From Acidimicrobiaceae bacterium (GTDB lineage Bacteria > Actinomycetota > Acidimicrobiia > Acidimicrobiales > UBA8190), in contig PKWD01000068.1 of assembly GCA_003131945.1 (NCBI GenBank), positions 21,747 to 27,975 on the forward strand: a DNA stretch of 6,229 bases, read 5' to 3'. Under the pieces are notes generated by a model, which saw nothing but the letters and a program-made list of their open reading frames with translations, had not been told where the DNA came from and made no database searches. The position numbers and the translations under genes were made by a program. Shown in pieces: positions 1 to 5,572 of the stretch. Position 1 is the first letter of the stretch. Each line of letters starts with the position of its first letter.

Positions 1-2063
1 AAGTCGCCGCCGACGTCGTTGTCGACAGTGGCCGGGAGATAGCGCACGGCCAGGCAGAGCCCGGGCACCTCGGGGAGGTTCTCGGGCAGGAGGCTGGCCT
101 GGAGGGTATGGGCGGCGTGACGAGCGGAATCGTGGCGGTGGGCAGCGGCCACGACCTGGGCCACCCGGGAGGTGAATTCTTCGGCCAGAGCCAGGTCGTT
201 GTGCCCGAACCGGCGGCCCGATCCTGCCGAGACGAGGGTCACGGACCCCAGGATCCTGTTCTCGGCCACGAGGGGAAGGGTCATGTAACTCGTGAAGCGG
301 AGTCGCTTCAGCAGGGCGAAGTGTTTGTCGTCCCGGGTGGTGCGGCGCAGGAAGTCGTCGGTCATCGTCTCGGACCACCGGGCGCGTCCGGTTTGCATCA
401 CATCGATGCTCGGGTGCGTCCCCGAGGGGTCGGGCCCATAGTTGGATCGGAGCTCGTCGGCGAGCGGTTGCAGGTCCGGATCGGAATGCCGCGCCGCCAT
501 GCGCACGACGCGTCCGTCCAGGGTCAGGGCGTCGACGAGGCACAGGTCGGCCAGAACGGGCACGGCCACCGCCGCCAATCGCTCCAAGGTGTCGCCGTAG
601 CCGTCGGCCTGGGAGATGATCTCGGCCGCCTGGGCCAGGAACGCCTGATGCTCGCGGCCGGCCAGGAGCTGGTCGAGCGTTTGACGGTGCTCGGCCTCCT
701 GGGCGCGCCGGGCCGTCTCGTCCCTGATGTACCAGACGCGTCCGAGGACGTTAGCGTGGCGATCGAGAATGGGTGAAGTGCTGCACGCCATCACCCTGCC
801 GTCTTTCAAGTCGAAGTCGAAGACCAACGATTCGGACGGCTGGTCCCGGCTCACGGCCAGGTGCTGGGCGACGGCGCCCGGATCGGCCACCAGGGCCAAC
901 GCCGGTTCCAGGAGCTCGTTGGCGTCGCCTCCGAGCACGATGCTGTCGTCGGGGAGCCCGATCAAGTCACAGAAACGATGATTGCAGGTGAGAATCCGAT
1001 TCCCGTTGGAGATGGCGAACACACCGGCGTCTGATCCCTCGACCACGAACCTCGTCACTTCGACCAGGAACTCCGTGGCCCGGCGGGCCTCACGTTCGGC
1101 GTCGAGGATACGGGCCTGTTCGAGAGCGAGGGCGTACTGGCGCCCGACGGCGGCCAGGAGCGAAATATCGGTGTCGTGGAAATCGCGATCGAGACGCCAA
1201 GCGAAGACGAGCACTCCGACACTTCTGTTCCTGGCCAACAGGGGAACGAAGGCCCACGCCTGATGGTCGGCGGGGTGGTCGGCCAAGTCGGGGTACTCGA
1301 TGTCGCGCTCGAGGCGCGAACGCCAGAGCGTGATCGTCCGCGATCGCAGGGTGTCACAGTGCGGCAGGGGTGCATCGAGGGAGGCGGGCTGGCGGAGGCG
1401 AACCAGCGTCTCGTCGGTGAGACCGGTGGAGACCAGATGCACGAGAGTGTCGTTCTTGTGGTCCGACACCATGATCATGGCGGCCGTGGCACCGACAGCT
1501 TGGGCTGCTCCGGTCAAAGCCGCCTGGGTCACGTCGGCCACGTTGTCGTTCCCCGACAGTGCGTCGGTCACTTGTTGGAGAAGCTCGAGCTGTTCGGCCG
1601 CTGATCTGGCCGCCGCCTCGGCGTAGCGGAGCTCCGTCGTCTCGGTGATGAGCACGACGACGCCGAGAGCTGTGCCCGAGGAGCTGTCGAGGCGGTAGAA
1701 GGACGATATGAACGACCGCTCAGCGGCGGGATCGGCGAAGGTTCCCCAGGTTTCGACGTCGAGGATCGGGATCCCCGACTCCAGGGTCTGGCGCAAGGGG
1801 CCGGCGACGAGATCGCCGTAGGGAGGGGGCAGCACCTCGTCGATGCGCTTTCCCACAGTTTGGGACGCGTCCTGTTCGTGGAGGGTGGCCAGGCCTTGGC
1901 TCACGAGGATGAACCTCAGGTCCGTATCGAAGACAGCGACACCGAACGGACCGCGGTCGACGAAGGCGTGGATGGCGGCGGCGACATTGGGGTTCGGCCA
2001 GGGCAGACCCGCTCCCAGGTTCCCGGGGGCGGGAACCTGATTCGGCAGTTCCACCTGGCTCAT
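1..2063 (-). CDS. PAS-GAF-PAS-GAF sensor with N-terminal part of a SpoIIE/RsbU-type PP2C phosphatase (partial)
   Basis: I translated the minus strand from the ATG at 2063-2061 and found no stop in 687 codons up to the left edge, so the gene is cut at its C-terminus. Predicted domains are PAS (about residues 28-145), GAF (165-318), PAS (340-450) and GAF (485-640), then the opening of a SpoIIE phosphatase: HTLQASLLP at 652-660, LPEVPG at 663-668, and VGGDF at 684-688, where the first metal-binding Asp lies. In this family the enzyme removes phosphate from a Ser/Thr of STAS anti-anti-sigma factors, and the PAS/GAF modules sense ligands, redox or light. No membrane segment is seen, so it is probably cytoplasmic. 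The start has AAAGG 8 bases upstream; an in-frame ATG ten codons earlier (2093) has a poorer ribosome site. A histidine kinase is unlikely because the phosphatase signature directly follows the last GAF. Domain boundaries were judged by eye. Likely targets are the STAS proteins at 3411 and 5573. Confidence 0.9.
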   Translation of the reverse strand, partial: MSQVELPNQVPAPGNLGAGLPWPNPNVAAAIHAFVDRGPFGVAVFDTDLRFILVSQGLATLHEQDASQTVGKRIDEVLPPPYGDLVAGPLRQTLESGIPILDVETWGTFADPAAERSFISSFYRLDSSSGTALGVVVLITETTELRYAEAAARSAAEQLELLQQVTDALSGNDNVADVTQAALTGAAQAVGATAAMIMVSDHKNDTLVHLVSTGLTDETLVRLRQPASLDAPLPHCDTLRSRTITLWRSRLERDIEYPDLADHPADHQAWAFVPLLARNRSVGVLVFAWRLDRDFHDTDISLLAAVGRQYALALEQARILDAEREARRATEFLVEVTRFVVEGSDAGVFAISNGNRILTCNHRFCDLIGLPDDSIVLGGDANELLEPALALVADPGAVAQHLAVSRDQPSESLVFDFDLKDGRVMACSTSPILDRHANVLGRVWYIRDETARRAQEAEHRQTLDQLLAGREHQAFLAQAAEIISQADGYGDTLERLAAVAVPVLADLCLVDALTLDGRVVRMAARHSDPDLQPLADELRSNYGPDPSGTHPSIDVMQTGRARWSETMTDDFLRRTTRDDKHFALLKRLRFTSYMTLPLVAENRILGSVTLVSAGSGRRFGHNDLALAEEFTSRVAQVVAAAHRHDSARHAAHTLQASLLPENLPEVPGLCLAVRYLPATVDNDVGGD

Positions 2064-2140
2064 CCCCGTGACCTTTCGCGCTTGGGGGGTCATCCCACTG
2101 GCATCGAGACCCCACGGTCCTCCGAGTACGTAGGGTATTA

Positions 2141-2169
2141 ATTGTCCAGGCGACGTGGGGTCCTGTCAA
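2141..2169 (-). promoter_or_regulatory. Housekeeping (sigma-70-like) promoter for the PP2C sensor gene
   Basis: On the minus strand a perfect TTGACA -35 box (2169-2164) is followed by exactly 17 bases and GACAAT (2146-2141), which matches TATAAT at 4 of 6 positions. It lies in an A/T-rich patch unusual for this region. Transcription would start near 2134, giving a leader of about 70 bases before the ATG at 2063. The sensor would then be made constitutively, independent of the stress sigma factor. Confidence 0.6.
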
Positions 2170-2201
2170 ACGAATTGGCTCATGCGGCCCTGCTCACCAG
2201 A

Positions 2202-2226
2202 GTTTTGGTTCCGACCTCTCGGGTTC
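2202..2226 (+). promoter_or_regulatory. Candidate SigB/SigF-type promoter upstream of the first UsfX-like gene
   Basis: GTTT (2202-2205) is separated by 15 bases from GGGTTC (2221-2226). The usual SigB/SigF-type pattern is GTTT, about 15 bases, then GGGTAT. The -35 is perfect and the -10 matches at 4 of 6. The spacing equals that of the two better candidates at 3739 and 5248. A start near 2233 would give a leader of about 67 bases to the GTG at 2300. In GC-rich DNA a GGGTTC can occur by chance, so this is tentative. Confidence 0.35.
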
Positions 2227-2299
2227 GGGCTCGGCTCCGGACTCGGGGCGGCGGTGAGACGACGGGCGGGCGGCGAGATCCGGGGCGAAAGGCGGAGAT

Positions 2300-2749
2300 G
2301 TGAGGAGCGGTGAAGAGTCGGGCGGCATGGGTGGGAGCGGCACAATCGAATTGGCCATACCCGCTCAGCCCGTTCTCCTCCAGCTGGTGCGGATGACGGC
2401 GGGGGTGGTGGCGGCCCGGGCCGATCTCGACCTGAACGACGTGGAGGACCTCCGGCTGGCCGTCGATGAGCTGTGTCTGCCCCTGATGGGGCCGGCGGGA
2501 CACGAGGGTCAGCTGCTTTTGCGGTACGGGTGGGACGAAGAGTCGATCGAGATCTCGTGCACCATGGCCCCTGGCGACGCGGCACCCGGCAACCGAGGAC
2601 CGGAGCAGAAGGGGCAGGCCGGGAGGCTACGGGACGAACTTTCGTCACAGATCCTCGACGCCCTCGTCGACGAACACGGAGAGCTGACCACCGATGGACG
2701 GTCCGGGGCATGGTTACGCATGCGCCGCCAGAGACCGGCCCGGGGGTAA
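2300..2749 (+). CDS. UsfX/RsbW-like anti-sigma factor paralogue
   Basis: This 149-residue protein closely resembles the partial protein at 5914. Its core, RMTAGVVAARADLDL at 31-45 followed by VEDLRLAVDELC at 48-59, also matches, from memory, mycobacterial UsfX, the anti-SigF factor with an HATPase fold. Such proteins hold a stress sigma factor inactive and release it when a STAS antagonist binds. The N-box Asn expected four residues after Glu57 is Pro61, and no DxGxG or GxGLG nucleotide motif is visible, so kinase activity is doubtful. The C-terminal part (about 109-145) keeps the alpha/beta ending seen in UsfX. The GTG at 2300 was chosen because AAAGG lies 7 bases upstream; an ATG at 2327 (residue 10) is possible. 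It stands divergent from the phosphatase gene and converges on the HATPase gene at 2781, with no sigma gene beside it. Confidence 0.8.
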   Translation: MRSGEESGGMGGSGTIELAIPAQPVLLQLVRMTAGVVAARADLDLNDVEDLRLAVDELCLPLMGPAGHEGQLLLRYGWDEESIEISCTMAPGDAAPGNRGPEQKGQAGRLRDELSSQILDALVDEHGELTTDGRSGAWLRMRRQRPARG

Positions 2750-2780
2750 CGGCTTCCCGGAGATCCGATGGGGTCGGGAC

Positions 2781-3182
2781 TCAGCTTCCCGAGGCGAGCT
2801 GCAGATCTGAGGTGTCGATCTCGAGCCACACGGTCTTGCCGAAACCATCATCGATATCGGTGCCCCATTCGGTCGCCAAAGAGTCGATCAGCGCCAATCC
2901 CCAACCCCCGACGGTGAGCTCCTGGCGTTGTCTGGCGACCGGCGGACGGGGGTCACCGTCGTGGACGGCGATACGTAGGCAGCTCCCGTCGAGGGTGAGA
3001 ACCAATTCGAGCTGAGTCTGGGCGTGACGTACGCCATTGCTGACGAGCTCGGTGACCAACAGGCTGACCGTGTCGTACAGGGCCGAGAGGTTCCACTCGG
3101 TCAATGCCGATCGTGCGGCCCGGCGGGCTTCGGCGGCACTCGATGCCAGGGCTGGTAGGTGGATGCGACGCTCGATGAGCAC
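2781..3182 (-). CDS. RsbW-type ATP-binding protein (HATPase, anti-sigma regulatory kinase family)
   Basis: A 133-residue, single-domain GHKL ATPase of the serine-kinase anti-sigma type. Motifs are in order: N-box VTELVSNGVRHA at 43-54 (Glu45, Asn49, His53), G1 motif VHDGDP at 73-78, G2 motif GGWGLALID at 92-100, and GKTVW at 115-119. Unlike the two UsfX-like proteins here it keeps the full nucleotide-binding set. Relatives phosphorylate STAS proteins or bind sigma factors, but many such stand-alone actinobacterial proteins have no known partner. The start is GTG (3182-3180) with a GGAG about 10 bases upstream. It is transcribed alone: it converges with the gene ending at 2749 (31-base gap) and diverges from the STAS gene at 3411. 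A kinase for the neighbouring STAS protein is the obvious guess but is unproved. Confidence 0.88.
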   Translation of the reverse strand: MLIERRIHLPALASSAAEARRAARSALTEWNLSALYDTVSLLVTELVSNGVRHAQTQLELVLTLDGSCLRIAVHDGDPRPPVARQRQELTVGGWGLALIDSLATEWGTDIDDGFGKTVWLEIDTSDLQLASGS

Positions 3183-3410
3183 TACCTACCCACTCCGACC
3201 TCTTCTCAGCCTCCGATGGCAGATTCTGACAAAACTCCATCGCCAGCAGGCACGTTGGCCTTGGCCTGGGGCCCAGAGGATGAATTGGGGGTCCCGGTGG
3301 CTGTTGATGGGAACATGGTGTCGTTCGGGTTGGCACGGCGGAAGCGAGAAAGCACCGGAGACCACCACCAGCCGAGGTGGCTGGACGGGACAGGGAACGG
3401 GGGGACGAAG
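3183..3410. other. Divergent intergenic spacer between the HATPase and STAS genes
   Basis: This stretch of 228 bases should carry promoters for both flanking genes, but I find no convincing -35/-10 pair in it. A patch around 3219-3241 is lower in GC than its surroundings. The frame of the downstream STAS gene stays open through here back to an ATG at 3159. Its third codon positions are much less G/C-biased than in the STAS domain, which argues that it is not translated. Confidence 0.4.
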
Positions 3411-3743
3411 GTGGTCGAACAGGAGTTGAGGGTGACGGTCGAGTCGGCGCCGTCTGGGCCGACGGTGAGGGTGTGGGGGGAGGTCGACGTCCAGACGTCG
3501 CCCGTCTTGGATGAGCAGTTGCAGTCGGTCCTGGATCAGGGACCGTCGTCGGTGGTCGTCGATCTCGGCGAGGTGACCTTTCTGGACTCGACGGGACTGA
3601 GCGTGCTCATCGCGGGCCTGAAGCGTTGTCAGGCGGCGGGGGGGAGCCTCCGCGTCGTGGCCCCGCAACCGAACGTGCGTCGCGTCCTGGAGATCACCGG
3701 GCTGACCGAAGCATTCGATCTGGCCCCCGAAGGTCCCGGTTAG
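3411..3743 (+). CDS. STAS-domain anti-anti-sigma factor (RsbV/SpoIIAA type), copy 1
   Basis: A 110-residue STAS protein. The hallmark is VVVDLGEVTFLDSTGL at 48-63, with Ser60 of DSTGL the expected phosphorylation site, followed by GGSLRVV at 77-83 and the C-terminal helix LEITGLTEAF at 93-102. Unphosphorylated, such proteins bind an RsbW-type factor and free the sigma factor; phosphorylation switches them off and a PP2C phosphatase resets them. I chose the GTG at 3411: from there the protein aligns without gaps to the STAS protein at 5573 over the whole domain, and both place the key Ser at residue 60. A G-rich, GGA-containing ribosome site lies just upstream. Starts at 3159 or 3216 would add 84 or 65 residues of non-domain sequence, and 3159 would overlap the divergent gene. 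The stop overlaps the -35 of the next promoter. Confidence 0.88.
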   Translation: MVEQELRVTVESAPSGPTVRVWGEVDVQTSPVLDEQLQSVLDQGPSSVVVDLGEVTFLDSTGLSVLIAGLKRCQAAGGSLRVVAPQPNVRRVLEITGLTEAFDLAPEGPG

Positions 3744-3763
3744 CCGGCGTCAGCTCGGGGTAT
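3739..3763 (+). promoter_or_regulatory. SigB/SigF-type promoter for the 68-residue acidic protein gene
   Basis: GTTA (3739-3742), preceded by G as in the mycobacterial GGTT form, is followed by 15 bases and a perfect GGGTAT (3758-3763). This is the pattern of SigB/SigF-family promoters. The -35 overlaps the stop codon of the STAS gene. Transcription would start near 3770, about 43 bases before the ATG at 3813. The same spacing recurs before the CsbD gene. Confidence 0.6.
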
Positions 3764-3772
3764 GGCTGGAGT

Positions 3773-3791
3773 AGGCCCCGATGAGGGGCCT
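3773..3791 (+). other. 5'-leader stem-loop before the 68-residue protein gene
   Basis: AGGCCCC (3773-3779) and GGGGCCT (3785-3791) form a perfect 7-bp stem with a GATGA loop. It would lie within the first few bases of the transcript from the promoter at 3739-3763 and ends 21 bases before the ATG. No T-run follows, so it is a poor intrinsic terminator. A role in shielding the 5' end of the mRNA or in translation control is inference. Confidence 0.5.
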
Positions 3792-3812
3792 TCAGACAAG
3801 GGGTCAGAGCCG

Positions 3813-4019
3813 ATGAGCAACGAGCGCAGTCAAGTCAGCGACGCCACTCGGGAGGCCGAAGCCGAGGAGGCGAAGGCACCGCATGTGGCCGATCGACCGG
3901 CGACTCCCGAGGAGGAGAAATCGGTCGACGGAACGTCGGTCGACGACGAGGTGCGGAGCCATTACGAGGAGATGACGGAGTTGGGGGCCAACGACCCGGG
4001 AGAGGGTCGCATCCCCTGA
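3813..4019 (+). CDS. Small acidic, probably disordered protein of unknown function (68 aa), likely stress-induced
   Basis: I do not recognise a named family. The protein has 68 residues, is rich in Glu, Asp, Ala and Ser, and has no Cys or Trp and no hydrophobic segment. Residues 1-40 look disordered. A more ordered end follows: DDEVRSHYEEMTELGAN at about 43-59, then DPGEGRIP. My impression is that the GANxxGEGRI-like ending occurs in other small actinobacterial proteins, but I cannot check this. The ATG at 3813 has AAGGGG 9 bases upstream. The longer frame from 3762 starts inside the promoter -10 box and is unlikely. The SigB-type promoter and leader hairpin suggest a small general-stress protein, perhaps a protectant or adaptor. 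It stands between the STAS gene and the MEDS-HATPase gene. Confidence 0.7.
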   Translation: MSNERSQVSDATREAEAEEAKAPHVADRPATPEEEKSVDGTSVDDEVRSHYEEMTELGANDPGEGRIP

Positions 4020-4030
4020 ACCGTCCTAGC

Positions 4031-4045
4031 CGGTGCGTCGCACCG
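4031..4045 (+). terminator. Possible hairpin terminator after the 68-residue protein gene
   Basis: CGGTGC (4031-4036) and GCACCG (4040-4045) form a perfect 6-bp stem with a GTC loop, starting 12 bases after the stop at 4019. A second small hairpin, GGGC-AAT-GCCC, lies at 4056-4066. No T-run follows either, so termination would have to be of the U-less type reported in actinobacteria. Chance is possible. Confidence 0.3.
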
Positions 4046-4089
4046 CGTCGACAAAGGGCAATGCCCCGGGTCGAAGGGGGTCCGAACAT

Positions 4090-4095
4090 TATGAT
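4090..4095 (+). promoter_or_regulatory. Isolated TATGAT -10-like box upstream of the MEDS-HATPase gene
   Basis: TATGAT in a short A/T-rich island matches the housekeeping -10 at 5 of 6 positions. The -35 region at 16-18 bases (around 4066-4073) does not resemble TTGACA and there is no TGn extension. A start near 4102 would give a leader of about 120 bases to 4221. Weak, but the best candidate in the 200-base gap. Confidence 0.25.
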
Positions 4096-4220
4096 CGGGC
4101 GCGGCAGAACACTCGGTTGGCGGTTGGCACCGGAACGAAGACGATGACGACGACAGGGCAGGGCAGGACCGGGCAGGGCGGGGTATGACGAGTTACGAGG
4201 CGCGGCCGGAGAGGCGCGCC

Positions 4221-5186
4221 ATGAGCTCCTCGATGCTGGCGGAGTCGGCACACGCCGGGGACGACGACTTTCGTCACGAGGCGTTCTTCTATGCCGGCGA
4301 GAAGGAGTTCGCCGACGGCACCAGCGCCTTTCTGGCCGACGGGATTCGGGCCGGTGAACCGGCCCTCGTGGTGGGCAGCTCACGGAAGATCGACCTCCTG
4401 CGCAGGCGGCTCAAGACCGACGCCGGTCAGATCGTCTTCGCCGACATGGCGGACGTGGGAACGAACCCGGCCTGGATCATCCCGGCCTGGACCGACTTCG
4501 TGAGTCAGTACGGCGCGCGTCCTCTGCGCGGTATCGGGGAGCCGATCTGGGCGGAGCGGAGCCCGGCGGAGCTGGTGGAGTGCCAACGTCACGAGTCGCT
4601 GCTGAACGTCGCCTTCGCCGGGAGCTCCGGCTTCACACTGATGTGTCCTTACGACACGGCGGCACTCGGCCAGGATGTGGTCGACGAGGCGCGTCGGAGC
4701 CATCCCTTCATCCGCCGGGACGGTACGCAGTGGACGAGCGACGTCTACCCGGGCACCGACACGCTGGCGAGGCCATTCTCCAAGCCGTTAACGCAACCCC
4801 CTGCTTGGCGTGTCGAGCGAGGGTTCCAGACCGGGTCGCTCGGGGGGTTGCGATCTCTTGTGTTGCGTGAGGCGGTGAAAGCGGGCCTCAGCGAGGCGCG
4901 GGCCGGCGACGCCGTGGTGGCCGTGAACGAGGTGGCCTCGAACAGCGTGTGCCACGGGGGCGGAGGCGGTGTATTGCGCATCTGGCAGACCGCAGATGCC
5001 TTGATCTGTGAGGTGTCGGACGACGGTGACATCGACGAGCCACTCGTCGGTCGGGCGAGGCCCGACTTCGATACACGGGGTGGCCGAGGGTTGTGGATGG
5101 TGAATCAATTGTGCGAGCTCGTTCAGCTGCGGTCCTTCACCTCGGGAACGACAGTGCGCATGCACGTCAGTCGTCAACCGGGCTGA
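4221..5186 (+). CDS. MEDS-domain sensor fused to an RsbW-type HATPase (RsbA-like anti-sigma regulator)
   Basis: The 321-residue protein has two parts. Residues about 17-175 form a MEDS (DcmR-like sensory) domain: FRHEAFFYAGEKEF at 17-30, GIRAGEPALVV at 41-51, FADMADVGTNPAWIIPAW at 73-90, RGIGEPIWAERSPAELVECQ at 103-122 and CPYDTAAL at 142-149. Residues about 205-318 form a GHKL ATPase: N-box VVAVNEVASNSVCHG at 232-246 (Glu237, Asn241, His245), G1 motif VSDDGD at 265-270, G2 motif GGRGLWMVN at 287-295 and SGTTVRMH at 308-315. Annotated relatives are RsbA-like regulators, in which the MEDS part is thought to sense a small ligand and the ATPase part acts on sigma or STAS partners. No membrane segment is seen. 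GGAGAGG lies 6 bases before the ATG at 4221; an ATG at 4185 would add 12 residues with a less clear ribosome site. It is probably an extra input to the same switch. Confidence 0.88.
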   Translation: MSSSMLAESAHAGDDDFRHEAFFYAGEKEFADGTSAFLADGIRAGEPALVVGSSRKIDLLRRRLKTDAGQIVFADMADVGTNPAWIIPAWTDFVSQYGARPLRGIGEPIWAERSPAELVECQRHESLLNVAFAGSSGFTLMCPYDTAALGQDVVDEARRSHPFIRRDGTQWTSDVYPGTDTLARPFSKPLTQPPAWRVERGFQTGSLGGLRSLVLREAVKAGLSEARAGDAVVAVNEVASNSVCHGGGGGVLRIWQTADALICEVSDDGDIDEPLVGRARPDFDTRGGRGLWMVNQLCELVQLRSFTSGTTVRMHVSRQPG

Positions 5187-5247
5187 ACGGGGCCGCTCCT
5201 CCCTCGCCTTCTGGCCGGTCGGCCTCGGGAATTCCCACTAAAGCGCG

Positions 5248-5272
5248 GTTCGGCTCCTGCCGGTGTGGGCAT
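5248..5272 (+). promoter_or_regulatory. SigB/SigF-type promoter for the CsbD-family gene
   Basis: GTTC (5248-5251), again preceded by G, is followed by 15 bases and GGGCAT (5267-5272), one mismatch from GGGTAT. Geometry is identical to the promoter at 3739-3763. Transcription would start near 5279, about 56 bases before the ATG at 5335. CsbD of Bacillus subtilis is a sigma-B-controlled protein, which supports the assignment. A 10-base palindrome, GGGAATTCCC (5227-5236), lies just upstream and could be an operator or chance. Confidence 0.55.
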
Positions 5273-5285
5273 ACAAACCGAAAGG

Positions 5286-5308
5286 GGGCTCGCACCACAG
5301 GCGAGCCC
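5286..5308 (+). other. 5'-leader stem-loop before the CsbD-family gene
   Basis: GGGCTCGC (5286-5293) and GCGAGCCC (5301-5308) form a perfect 8-bp GC-rich stem with a 7-base loop. It would begin about 7 bases into the transcript from the promoter at 5248-5272 and ends 26 bases before the ATG, leaving the ribosome site (5318-5325) free. No T-run follows. It resembles in position, not sequence, the stem-loop at 3773-3791. Confidence 0.5.
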
Positions 5309-5334
5309 GGGAGCGACGGAAAGGACGGTTCACC

Positions 5335-5529
5335 ATGGGTAAGGCTGACAAGGCATCCAACAAGGTCCAGGATTTGAAGGGCCGGGTGAAGGAGACGACG
5401 GGCCGGGCGACGGGGAACAGTGACCTCGAGACAAAAGGGAAGACCGACCAGGTCAAGGCGGCCGCCAAGGACGTGGGAGAGAAGGTCAAAGATGCAGGGA
5501 CCAAGGCCAAGCGGGTGGTGAATCGCTAG
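5335..5529 (+). CDS. CsbD-family small general stress protein
   Basis: A 64-residue, Lys-rich, hydrophilic protein with the CsbD pattern: KVQDLKGRVKETTGRATGNS at 10-29, then LETKGKTDQVKAAAKDVGEK at 31-50. Length is typical for the family. CsbD proteins are abundant under stress in many bacteria and are sigma-B controlled in Bacillus; the molecular function is unknown. The sequence suggests an amphipathic or partly disordered helical protein with no signal peptide. The ATG at 5335 was chosen because GGAAAGGA lies 9 bases upstream and the family motif starts right after it; the open frame back to 5263 runs through the promoter and hairpin. It lies 43 bases before the STAS gene, so readthrough could link stress output to the regulators downstream. 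Confidence 0.9.
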   Translation: MGKADKASNKVQDLKGRVKETTGRATGNSDLETKGKTDQVKAAAKDVGEKVKDAGTKAKRVVNR

Positions 5530-5572
5530 GACCGGGCCTGCTCGCCCACCACCAGGAAGGAACAATTCGACG

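Noticed and set aside
108..776. Long plus-strand open frame (222 codons) and other plus-strand frames between 727 and 2141
   Set aside because: They lie antisense to the continuous PAS/GAF/PP2C gene, which has clear domain motifs; their translations are low-complexity and Gly/Arg-rich, as expected of shadow frames in GC-rich DNA.
2133..2138. GGGTAT on the plus strand as a SigB-type -10 box
   Set aside because: No GTT-like -35 lies 14-17 bases upstream, and the site falls within the housekeeping promoter region of the opposite strand.
2750..2780. Bidirectional terminator in the convergent gap
   Set aside because: Only a 5-bp TCCCG/CGGGA pairing with a 15-base loop and no T-runs was found, too weak to call.
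4181..4186. GGGTAT before the MEDS-ATPase gene as a third strong SigB-type promoter
   Set aside because: The -35 position holds GGCA within a G-rich repeat, with no GTT motif at a suitable distance.
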